Source: Clostridium cadaveris
GTDB lineage: Bacteria; Bacillota; Clostridia; Clostridiales; Clostridiaceae
DNA length: 64,000 bases
Assembly: GCF_020911725.1 (NCBI RefSeq)
Contig: NZ_CP076620.1
Coordinates: forward strand, 2,865,001 to 2,929,000
Direction of reading: 5' to 3'
The notes under the pieces are model-generated. The model ran no database searches. It was given only the letters and a program-made list of their open reading frames with translations, and was not told the DNA's origin. A program made the translations under genes and the position numbers. This document shows positions 56,438-64,000 of this stretch, in pieces (position 1 is the first letter of the stretch; each line of letters starts with the position of its first letter).

Positions 56438-58327
56438 TTACTTTATAATCTTCCATTTTTTTATAGATATAAGCGATTTCATATCTACAGCATTCACTAA
56501 GGAGGTTGTATTCCCTGGCTTTAAAACAACACTATCTGGGCTACTTGAAAGTACATCTTTAAATAAATCAAACTTTGCTCCTATGACACTTTGTACATAG
56601 TCTCTATCATACTTTATGACTTTTGATTTCTCGTCTTCAAAAATTATATCCCCTTTAGTTATTATGGTACCTGTGAAATTTACTTTACCTCTTACTATCA
56701 CATCTCCAGATGTTATGATCACGCCTTTTATAGGATGAGAGGCATCTATTTCATAACCTTCTCCTGATACTCTTTCTCCACCATTTCCTAATATATATGT
56801 AGGCTTAGAACTATTGTCTAAATATAAAACCTCTCCGCCTAATTGTATTGCTTCAAATTTTATATTTTCAAACTTTATATCACTGTCTAAATTCACACTA
56901 TCTACAGCATTTTCATAGAAAGTTTTAGCTTCCTTTACTATACCACCTTCATTATCAACGATATAATTGGAAGGTTTAAACTCTCCATTAGTAAATATAC
57001 CTCCTACATTTATAGTATTGGCAGGCAGAGTTATTCCTTCACCGTACTTTATTCTTATATCTTTTGGGTTTTCTTCTATATACTGCTTTATATAAGCACT
57101 CTTATCTTCATAATTTAATAGATTTCCATCTTTGAAAGCATCTGCAAGCTGCATGGGATCTTTATACTTAAATAATATGTTTTCTCCAGATAGTGGTCCC
57201 ATATTAAGAGTCTCAGCATATATCCTGTAATTTCCTTTGATAGCCACCGATTCTCCTGTTTGGTAATGTGGATTCGTCTTTATATATGCAGTTCCCATTA
57301 TAAGTGCTTCATTTTTTATATTTATGTATGATCCATTATTTTCTCCTAAATCATCGTTATTTACATAAATTGAACTTGATTTCTTGCTATCTTCTTCAAA
57401 AGTACCTAATTCAGTCTCATCATTAATTCCGTAAAAACCACCTTCAATATTTATGCTTGATTTATTTGCATTTAATACTAGGTCATTATTGGCATAAACC
57501 TTTCCTTTTATATCTATGTGAGCTTCACTTGTTGACTTTTCTATAACTAAGCTGTCTGTAAAAACATTGCTTTTGTCAACCTTGAAATTACTATCTATAC
57601 CTTTTAGTCGTATGTCCTCTAAAGTTATGATATCTCCATTAGTAACATCAGCTTTTCCTCGAGAAGTAACTATAAGTCCCTTCTCATTACCTTCAGCCTT
57701 ACCCCCTATATAAGCCCCTCCATCTAAAACAACAGGTCCTTTTAAAAGCATATTTTTTTCTGCAACTATAGCCTTTGACCATGCTGGCTTTATTGGTATT
57801 GTTGAAATTGATGATGAGGTTATGCCTTCATATTCAGGAATTGCTATATTAAATGTAGATTGTATAGTCTTGCTTAAGCTATTTTTATCTACAAAAGATG
57901 CTTGGACAACAACACTCATCTTATCATCTTTAAACTTTAAACTTTCATCTGGAGTTACTACAATTAAATTTGGTCTAGATCCATTTTTAGATATATATTC
58001 ACTTTCTAATGTTTCTTTTATATTCTTCTCAACAGTATCCTTATATGCTTTCTTAAAATTTTCTTTTTCTTTATCTTTATCCTCACTTTCTTTTACAGCT
58101 TTCTGACCATTTTCAACAGCTATATATAGAAGTTTAGATAACTTTCCATAAGCCTCTTCAATACCTGACTCCGCGCTATAAAGATTCTTTATCCTATTTC
58201 CTTCACTTATTCTCATCTTATAATCAGTTACAGTCAATATAAGCACTACTGTTCCAAAGGTAATCAACATAGCTGTAAGAATTACTACATATAATAAAGA
58301 AGATCCTTTTTTAACTTTTCTTTTCAT
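56438..58327 (-). CDS. large PilX/PilK-like minor pilus component
   Basis: 629 residues. Starts with a basic N-terminus and hydrophobic helix (KKGSSLLYVVILTAMLITF) followed by YSAESGIEEAYGKL, the PilX N-terminal pattern in which Glu at +5 is absent, as in GspK/PilX-like tip proteins. The long C-terminal region contains glycine-rich strands (GAYIGGKAEGNEKG, IDIKGKVYANNDLVLNANKS, GTIITKGDIIFEDE) like right-handed beta-helix/bactofilin repeats. Possibly the large tip subunit of the pilus. Confidence 0.78.
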   Translation of the reverse strand: MKRKVKKGSSLLYVVILTAMLITFGTVVLILTVTDYKMRISEGNRIKNLYSAESGIEEAYGKLSKLLYIAVENGQKAVKESEDKDKEKENFKKAYKDTVEKNIKETLESEYISKNGSRPNLIVVTPDESLKFKDDKMSVVVQASFVDKNSLSKTIQSTFNIAIPEYEGITSSSISTIPIKPAWSKAIVAEKNMLLKGPVVLDGGAYIGGKAEGNEKGLIVTSRGKADVTNGDIITLEDIRLKGIDSNFKVDKSNVFTDSLVIEKSTSEAHIDIKGKVYANNDLVLNANKSSINIEGGFYGINDETELGTFEEDSKKSSSIYVNNDDLGENNGSYINIKNEALIMGTAYIKTNPHYQTGESVAIKGNYRIYAETLNMGPLSGENILFKYKDPMQLADAFKDGNLLNYEDKSAYIKQYIEENPKDIRIKYGEGITLPANTINVGGIFTNGEFKPSNYIVDNEGGIVKEAKTFYENAVDSVNLDSDIKFENIKFEAIQLGGEVLYLDNSSKPTYILGNGGERVSGEGYEIDASHPIKGVIITSGDVIVRGKVNFTGTIITKGDIIFEDEKSKVIKYDRDYVQSVIGAKFDLFKDVLSSSPDSVVLKPGNTTSLVNAVDMKSLISIKKWKIIK

Positions 58328-58338
58328 ACTCCTTATCC

Positions 58339-59139
58339 TTACCTCCTGACTCTCTTGTCACCTTCTATATTGAATACTTTTCCGTTTTTCTCTATTTTAA
58401 GTTCTATATTGTAAAGTCTGCTCTCACCATAACTCAAATCTCTTTCTTTTATTATTCCTTCATATATATTAATAGAATTTCCATGACTGTTCATATTATA
58501 GGAAGCTTCACTCCCTCTTTCTTTTGCTATATAAAGATTTAATCCTGATTTTTTATTATTTAAATCAAGTATATATTGATTCTTACTGTCTTCTTCAAAC
58601 AATATAAGAATTGAAGTTATTGAATTTCTGAATTTCTTGTTATTTATAATTAAAGAGTCTTCATTTATAGCTATAGATAATTTATCATCAATCATTCCCA
58701 AATCATATTTGATACCATCTTTAATTTTCATGGCTGAGTTCTTATTACTACTTATACTTAAATACACATCTGCATCTATTGAATCATAAGCATTTTCCAC
58801 TTTTTGAACGGTATATTTTTCCACAGGTGTTATTGTTCCTGTGATTTTATACCCATTCTTACTTCCGTCTAAAGCATAGCCCATATCTTTTTTTAATACT
58901 TCTATATCTTGCAAATCATGATTTTTATCTAAATTCAAGAATTCTTCATCGTCTAATGACTTCAGCTTTTCCATGATTTTCTGACCATAATTTATAGACT
59001 GCTGTTTGTATTCTCCTTGTCTATTTGCATCTATAGCTTTTAAAATCATAGTTGAAATAGGGATTGCTATGATAGCAAATATTCCTATGCTTATTATAAC
59101 TTCTATCAATGTCATAGCCTTTTTCTTTTTTCTCATCAT
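58339..59139 (-). CDS. prepilin-like minor pilin (PilV type)
   Basis: About 266 residues. Prepilin signal KKKKA^MTLIEVIISIGIFAI with Glu at +5 (Ala at -1 instead of the usual Gly). ATG at 59139 or 59136 fits the AGGTGG site; the GTG at 59148 lies within that site. The hydrophilic C-terminal domain is not recognised. Together with its two downstream neighbours it forms a three-subunit minor pilin set. Confidence 0.85.
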   Translation of the reverse strand: MMRKKKKAMTLIEVIISIGIFAIIAIPISTMILKAIDANRQGEYKQQSINYGQKIMEKLKSLDDEEFLNLDKNHDLQDIEVLKKDMGYALDGSKNGYKITGTITPVEKYTVQKVENAYDSIDADVYLSISSNKNSAMKIKDGIKYDLGMIDDKLSIAINEDSLIINNKKFRNSITSILILFEEDSKNQYILDLNNKKSGLNLYIAKERGSEASYNMNSHGNSINIYEGIIKERDLSYGESRLYNIELKIEKNGKVFNIEGDKRVRR

Positions 59140-59148
59140 ATGAGCCAC

Positions 59149-60300
59149 CTATTTTCTTATAATATCAACACCATTTCCTTGTGCTTGAACTCTAACTCTA
59201 GGTGCATCCTTATCATCATTCTCTACTAATACTTGTACATTCTTATCTGTGTTGTTTATTAAAACAACTTTTGCACTGCTCGAATCTATCCCGCCATCTT
59301 TGGGAGTAGAAAATATCTTAAGTACTATGTCATCTCCTATTGGTTCGAAGCTTATTCCATCACCGTCATAATTCTCTGGATAACTTTTCTCAGTTGTTTT
59401 ATATTTGTAAAAATATTTTCCATTTTTCTTGTCTATTGTAATTTCTACATTTTCTTCTGTGTTTTTATCTGAATATATATATGTATTTCTGCTGCTATCC
59501 TTAGATTTTCCAAGTGTAAGTGTTGGCAAATCTGATGATAATGGTTTTACAGACATTACGAAATCATAATTGTTATCTACAGAATCATTATTTTCACTTG
59601 CACTATTATAGACTCCACTTGTCATATCAAAAGGATTGTATTTCCCATAGTTATCTTCAAATGGCCAATTATCATAATTTTCATCTTCATCACTAACTTT
59701 TGGAACTGCAAAAAACTCCATTATAATAACACCGTTTATTTTATCTCCAGATCCTTGCAGCTTTACTTCACTTAGTATAACTTCTTTTTTATGATTGTCC
59801 ACTGCTTTTATAAAGTTTTCAAAGCTTTCATATGTTCCTCTAAACTCCATTGATATTTTTATAGAGTCTTTACTTCCTTTAATCTTCTTTTCATTCTTTT
59901 GTATTTTCCTATACTCTTTTACAAGCTTAAGAAGAGAATCATATTTCTGCTGTTTTTTTTCATTCTCATTATCATGATAAAATTCCAATGTTGCTTGAAG
60001 TCCAGAGCTTTTTATGAGTTTGTCTATTTCTAATATTATTCTCTCTTCATTAATATAAGGATATAATCTAAGAGTTTTATCTTGAATATTGCTGTTTAAA
60101 ATCTTTAATTCTGATTCTTTTTTCTCCAACAAATCTATATCATTTAAGTAACTGTTAAGTCTTGCTCTTTCAACACTATGCTGTATCTTTATTCCATCCA
60201 GCTTCTCTTTTTCTTTTGCATAAGGAAATTTATAATAAACAACGCCCATAATTAATGCCGTTATCACTATTATAATATTTTTCTTCTTATTTACTTTCAT
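59149..60300 (-). CDS. pilO: PilO-like inner-membrane pilus alignment protein
   Basis: 383 residues, longer than the usual 200. One N-terminal membrane helix (about 8-25), a coiled coil (30-85), then a PilO-type ferredoxin-like domain (ISMEFRGTYESFENFIKAV). A further C-terminal half of about 180 residues is rich in Asp, Asn and Lys and not recognised. Its ATG lies inside the end of pilN with a 14-base overlap. Works with PilM and PilN to link the motor to the pilus. Confidence 0.83.
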   Translation of the reverse strand: MKVNKKKNIIIVITALIMGVVYYKFPYAKEKEKLDGIKIQHSVERARLNSYLNDIDLLEKKESELKILNSNIQDKTLRLYPYINEERIILEIDKLIKSSGLQATLEFYHDNENEKKQQKYDSLLKLVKEYRKIQKNEKKIKGSKDSIKISMEFRGTYESFENFIKAVDNHKKEVILSEVKLQGSGDKINGVIIMEFFAVPKVSDEDENYDNWPFEDNYGKYNPFDMTSGVYNSASENNDSVDNNYDFVMSVKPLSSDLPTLTLGKSKDSSRNTYIYSDKNTEENVEITIDKKNGKYFYKYKTTEKSYPENYDGDGISFEPIGDDIVLKIFSTPKDGGIDSSSAKVVLINNTDKNVQVLVENDDKDAPRVRVQAQGNGVDIIRK

Positions 60301-60850
60301 GGAGTTGTCCTCCCTTCAAAGTACATTTCATCATGAAGCTGAACTCTTCACCAGCTTTAGTCTCCTCTATTTTATACATAGACACTTCTTCAAAGTACTC
60401 TAACCCTCTAAAATTCTTTTGAAGCTCTGCTATATTTTCTCTACTCTTCGCTCTACCTGTAACTGTAACTAGACTTTCCTTCATCTCTATAGAATATAGA
60501 GAAAGTTCCTTTGGCATGGCTCCCTTCACATCATGAATACATTTATAATCAATGTCATCCTTAGATTCGATATCTGCTTGTACTTTTGATACTTCCTCAT
60601 AATATTTATTTAATATACTAAGCTTCTTTTCTTGCTCGTCTACCTTTCCTATCTCATAACCTTTTGCTTTAATTTCATTATTATACTGAGTCATTTCCGA
60701 TTTCAGCTTGTATTCATATATTTTATTTAAGCTAAATGTTACTACTATAAATAAACCAACTAAGGAAGGTATAATTGTAGAACATATAAAATTCATATTG
60801 TTCTTCTTACTTTCCCCTATATAGGGTTCAAAAAAGTTAAAATCTCTCAT
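60287..60850 (-). CDS. pilN: PilN-like pilus assembly protein
   Basis: 187 residues. The short N-terminal tail RDFNFFEPYIGES matches the PilN segment that binds PilM (classic form INLLP). Membrane helix about 20-42, coiled coil 47-85, then a small alpha/beta domain (LYSIEMKESLVTVTGRAKSRENIAEL). Between pilM and pilO in the usual order. Confidence 0.88.
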   Translation of the reverse strand: MRDFNFFEPYIGESKKNNMNFICSTIIPSLVGLFIVVTFSLNKIYEYKLKSEMTQYNNEIKAKGYEIGKVDEQEKKLSILNKYYEEVSKVQADIESKDDIDYKCIHDVKGAMPKELSLYSIEMKESLVTVTGRAKSRENIAELQKNFRGLEYFEEVSMYKIEETKAGEEFSFMMKCTLKGGQLHESK

Positions 60851-60863
60851 TCGCTCTTCCTCC

Positions 60864-62015
60864 TTAGTATCTTAGTAACGCTCCTATAGCATCTAAATAT
60901 AATTCAACTTTTAAATCCTCATGATTTTTGGGTAATGTAACTTTAGGCAGTTTATTGATTTTCTTCACTGATATATTCAATTTGTCTTCAAGATATCTAT
61001 CAACATTTGTCATCATAGATCCGCCACCATAAATAAAAATTTCTTCAATACCTTGACCGTGGTTCTTGTTTTTATAAAACTGAATTATTCTGTTTATTTC
61101 CTCTACCCATGTTTCAATATACTCTGTAATAGCTTCCGATATTTCTTTATCATCATTTAACTCTTGATAATCAAGACCTATATCAGACCTTATAACCTCT
61201 GCCTCTTTCATATTAACTTTTCTATATTCTGATATATATCTATCTATTTGTTTACAACCTTTTCTAACTATTCTTGTAAACTTCAAAATTCCCTTATCAT
61301 AAATACTTATGTACAAATCATCATATCCAATATCAATGGCAGCTATAGTCCTTTCTTCCATAATTTCTGACATAGAATATTCAATAAGCTTTTTTGCAGA
61401 ATTGAAGCTTACATCTAAAGCTACAGGAATCATTTTGGCTTCTTTACATAATTCATAGTATTGCTTTATCATTTTGTATGGATATATTATAGATAATACA
61501 TTCTGCTTTTCTGTATCACCCTTATTTTCATAAGGGTCATAATATTGGATTATGTAATCATTCATATTTATAGGAAGGAATTTTTGTATTTCAAAAGTCA
61601 CCAATGTTCTAAGATCTTCGTCGTAAATCTTTGGTATGGATATATTTCTATTTATTATTGAGGTACTATTATTAACAAAAACCACTTTATTTGTTTTTAT
61701 CCCTTTTTCCTCAGTTAATTCCTTTATGACTTTTAATATGGATAATTTATTTAAAATAGAGCCATCATCAACAGAATCTTTTGGAGTGTCTATAAGAAAT
61801 GCCCTTTTAAGCTTTATTCCATGTATATCTACTTTACCTTCAACTACTTTTATATATCTGGATCCTATATCGAAAACTACAAGTTCTTTATGGAGAATAA
61901 GCTTTTTTACTTTTTTCTTCTTTCTCTTTTTCAGCTTAGGGAAAACTATGTCTTTATGTAATATGTCTTTTAAAATTTCTTTAGTCTCTTTTGCTTCCTT
62001 GGTTAGCGTACTCAC
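60864..62015 (-). CDS. pilM: PilM, actin-like cytoplasmic pilus assembly protein
   Basis: 383 residues. Actin-like ATPase fold: phosphate-1 motif VVFDIGSRYIKVVEG, phosphate-2 AAIDIGYDDLYISIYD and a final IFIYGGGSMMTNVDRYLED. Binds the PilN tail and the inner side of the membrane complex. GTG start behind AAAGGAGG. A basic N-terminal extension (KKRKKKKVKKL) is longer than in typical PilM. A hairpin separates it from the upstream pilin gene. Confidence 0.92.
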   Translation of the reverse strand: MSTLTKEAKETKEILKDILHKDIVFPKLKKRKKKKVKKLILHKELVVFDIGSRYIKVVEGKVDIHGIKLKRAFLIDTPKDSVDDGSILNKLSILKVIKELTEEKGIKTNKVVFVNNSTSIINRNISIPKIYDEDLRTLVTFEIQKFLPINMNDYIIQYYDPYENKGDTEKQNVLSIIYPYKMIKQYYELCKEAKMIPVALDVSFNSAKKLIEYSMSEIMEERTIAAIDIGYDDLYISIYDKGILKFTRIVRKGCKQIDRYISEYRKVNMKEAEVIRSDIGLDYQELNDDKEISEAITEYIETWVEEINRIIQFYKNKNHGQGIEEIFIYGGGSMMTNVDRYLEDKLNISVKKINKLPKVTLPKNHEDLKVELYLDAIGALLRY

Positions 62016-62044
62016 ATTAATCCTCCTTTATGAATTTTATGCAT

Positions 62045-62076
62045 AAAGTGTAAGGCCGAATATAGCCTTACACTTT
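62045..62076 (-). promoter_or_regulatory. hairpin between the major pilin gene and pilM
   Basis: AAAGTGTAAGGC and GCCTTACACTTT, a perfect 12-base-pair stem 17 bases after the pilin stop. No T run follows, so it is more likely a stabiliser or partial terminator that raises pilin mRNA over pilM. Confidence 0.6.
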
Positions 62077-62093
62077 AGAAAATAGCCTGTATA

Positions 62094-62507
62094 TTATTTT
62101 TGTGTATAGTCTATTTCAACCTTAGCACTTTGATTAGACACTTTTACTGTAAATCCAGTTGCATCTTTTTTGTCATCATTTTTGCTTTGAAGTGGTTTTA
62201 CTTCGCTCAACGCATCAGTTAAAACCTTATTTTGTGCAGTCTTACTATCTTTTGCTATAGCCTTATTTGCAGTATCAAAAGTTATTGTATAAGTATCATC
62301 GTCAAGACTTCCATCTGCTGCTAACATTGTAGCTACTCTCTCTACAGTTGCTCTACTTTGTTCATCAGCCTTTCTAGCTGAATTTTCTTTTATAGCGTTA
62401 TAACTTGGTACAGCTATAGCTGCTATAATGGCCATTACTGCTAATACTATTATTAGTTCGATTAATGTGAAGCCCTTCTTTTTCTTGTTTACTAAAGCTT
62501 TTTTCAT
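62094..62507 (-). CDS. type IV major pilin of the operon
   Basis: 137 residues. Prepilin signal MKKALVNKKKKG^FTLIELIIVLAVMAI with Glu at +5, one hydrophobic helix and a short hydrophilic head without cysteines. PilA type. Located between pilC and pilM, so it is probably the main structural subunit of this pilus. The head is small, as in clostridial pilins. Confidence 0.92.
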   Translation of the reverse strand: MKKALVNKKKKGFTLIELIIVLAVMAIIAAIAVPSYNAIKENSARKADEQSRATVERVATMLAADGSLDDDTYTITFDTANKAIAKDSKTAQNKVLTDALSEVKPLQSKNDDKKDATGFTVKVSNQSAKVEIDYTQK

Positions 62508-62556
62508 TATTTTCCCTCCATATGTATGTTTTTTATATCAATATGTAACGAATCCA

Positions 62557-63762
62557 TTACACAATGTTATACATCGTAACCATAGGAATCACTATTGCTA
62601 ATACCATTATTCCTATAATTAGTCCCATTACCACTATCAAAAGCGGTTCTATAAGGGTTATCGCCTTTTGAATTTCATTTTCTAGCTCATTATTATAAAA
62701 ATCAGTTGTCTTTGATAAAATTTCTTCAAGTTTTCCTGATTCTTCGCCTATACTGACCATAGACGCAAGCATCATTGGAAATATGGAACTCTGCTGTATC
62801 AGTGTACCTAAGGATTCACCCCTAAGCATCCTTTCTCTTATATTTAAAATATCTGATTCAGCTACCTTATTACCTACTATAGCTGATACAATCTCTAAAC
62901 TTTGTATAATTGATATTCCACTAGCTAATAATGTGGACAAAGTACTTGTAAATCTTGAGACTATTATTTTTTGATTTAATCCTTTCACTATAGGTAACTT
63001 AAGCTTAAGATTGTCCATATTAACTTTACCTTTAGGAGTTCCAAGGTATGTAGATATACTCCATACTGCTGCAATTATTAATAGTAAAATCAAATACCAG
63101 TATGATCCTATAAATCTACTGGTTCCTAAAATAAATTTAGTTAATGATGGTAGTTCCATTTCGCTTGAATCAAATAATGATACAAAAGTTGGAACTACGA
63201 AAGTTATTAGTATTATCATTATCAAAAGCGCCACTACTGACAGTACTATTGGATAAATCATAGCATTTTTTATCTTACTCTCATTCTTACTTTCTTTCTC
63301 ATAATAGTTAGCCATTCTCAGCATAACTATATCTAGATTACCACTTTCTTCTCCTGAGGCTATCATATTTATAAGCAGCTGAGGAAAAATATCATCTAGA
63401 CTTCCCATAGCTTCAGCCATTGTTTGTCCTTTTTTCACTCGATCTTCTATATCAGCTAAAGCCTTTTTTAATACTTTGTGATTAATCTGATGCTCAAGTA
63501 CTTTTAAACAATTGTTTATAGACAATCCTGCATTAAACATGGTATAAAACTGTCTACAGAAAATTGCCAAGTCCTTCATTCCAATTTTCTTTTCTACTCT
63601 TATAGTAAATAAATTATTTTTAGACTTTTGTTCTTCTATTTTTATAGGGTAATAATTGTTAGTGCTTATCATCTGCATAACTTCATCCCTTGATGAGGCT
63701 TCGTAGATGCCTTCTAACTTTTCTCCCTTTTCATTTACGACTTTATATCTGTAGGTAGCCAT
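62557..63762 (-). CDS. pilC: PilC, inner-membrane platform protein of the type IV pilus
   Basis: 401 residues. Two T2SS_F domains with GEESGNLDIVM and GEESGKLEEILSK motifs and hydrophobic helices at about 170-195, 215-240 and 370-398. Forms the membrane platform turned by PilB. ATG 12 bases after the pilB stop, behind GAGGT. Confidence 0.95.
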   Translation of the reverse strand: MATYRYKVVNEKGEKLEGIYEASSRDEVMQMISTNNYYPIKIEEQKSKNNLFTIRVEKKIGMKDLAIFCRQFYTMFNAGLSINNCLKVLEHQINHKVLKKALADIEDRVKKGQTMAEAMGSLDDIFPQLLINMIASGEESGNLDIVMLRMANYYEKESKNESKIKNAMIYPIVLSVVALLIMIILITFVVPTFVSLFDSSEMELPSLTKFILGTSRFIGSYWYLILLLIIAAVWSISTYLGTPKGKVNMDNLKLKLPIVKGLNQKIIVSRFTSTLSTLLASGISIIQSLEIVSAIVGNKVAESDILNIRERMLRGESLGTLIQQSSIFPMMLASMVSIGEESGKLEEILSKTTDFYNNELENEIQKAITLIEPLLIVVMGLIIGIMVLAIVIPMVTMYNIV

Positions 63763-63774
63763 TACTATTTACCT

Positions 63775-64000
63775 CTATTCTTTTAAATATGATATCTTCA
63801 TCATCTCATCTAATGTAGTTGTTCCATCTATGACTTTTTCTCTGCAGCTTTCCTTTAGAGTTCTCATTCCATTTTTTATACACATCTCTCTAAATAACTC
63901 TATATCATTACTTTTAACTATTGCCTTCCTATGGTCAGAAGTAACTTCCATAATTTCATAAACCCCAACTCTTCCGTAATATCCAGTGCCATTACAATAT
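63775..64000 (-). CDS. pilB: PilB assembly ATPase, C-terminal 74 residues (runs off the window)
   Basis: Only the end is visible. It reads YCNGTGYYGRVGVYEIMEVT and then TLDEMMKISYLKE. The Cys-x-Gly-Thr-Gly-Tyr-x-Gly-Arg pattern is the last Zn-binding cysteine and conserved end of GspE/PilB ATPases. Stop TAG at 63777..63775. The gene continues beyond base 64000. Confidence 0.9.
   Translation of the reverse strand, partial: YCNGTGYYGRVGVYEIMEVTSDHRKAIVKSNDIELFREMCIKNGMRTLKESCREKVIDGTTTLDEMMKISYLKE

Overview
This is low-GC, tightly packed Firmicutes DNA. The genes and control elements point to an amino-acid-fermenting Clostridium near the C. botulinum group I / C. sporogenes lineage: a D-proline reductase cluster, a clostridial-type NAD ligase, T-box, cobalamin and guanine riboswitches, and a Gram-positive type IV pilus locus. 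The species cannot be fixed from this window. Most genes lie on the minus strand, and many start at GTG or TTG.

Layout. 1-3.7 kb: the 5' end of a D-proline reductase (prd) cluster, with the first codons of the next gene (probably prdA), prdC with an in-frame UGA that should be read as selenocysteine, a textbook sigma-54 promoter, two copies of a GTGTCA-T6-TGACAC palindrome, the sigma-54 activator prdR, and a UPF0316 membrane protein. 3.8-5.6 kb: T-box controlled proS. 5.6-10.5 kb: an IS256-family element, a GntR-RCK regulator divergent from an N5-(carboxyethyl)ornithine synthase gene, and an IS3-family element. Both elements sit in transcription terminators. 10.5-23.5 kb: a 15-gene operon behind one cobalamin riboswitch. 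It encodes the cobalt importer CbiMNQO, five corrin-ring enzymes, and the whole glutamyl-tRNA to precorrin-2/sirohydrochlorin route. 23.6-24.6 kb: a cysteine hydrolase and a small membrane protein.

24.7-27.4 kb: 28 tRNA genes on the minus strand behind a strong promoter, built by repeated segmental duplication (Gly, Arg, Lys, Pro, Gln, Leu and His isoacceptors; no rRNA). 27.4-43.4 kb: housekeeping and unknown genes (yfcE-like, rdgB, a peptide-binding lipoprotein, ligA, pcrA, yerC, an RsuA-type pseudouridine synthase, a seven-repeat Y_Y_Y protein, pgi, small membrane proteins). One intergenic gap carries what looks like a free-standing ~80-nt small RNA gene with C-rich unpaired segments. 43.5-49.2 kb: the oppABCDF peptide importer, with a long leader and a CodY-like box. 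49.7-53.0 kb: guaB-guaA, with a guanine riboswitch.

53.2-64.0 kb: a type IV pilus operon read right to left: pilB (partial), pilC, a major pilin, pilM, pilN, pilO, three prepilin-like minor subunits and a von Willebrand A protein with a degenerate metal site. A second pilin gene follows beyond a terminator.

Links between systems: Opp-imported peptides could feed proline (Stickland) fermentation. One B12 sensor governs both cobalt import and the shared tetrapyrrole trunk, so siroheme supply may follow cobalamin status. No CRISPR array, prophage or rRNA operon was seen.
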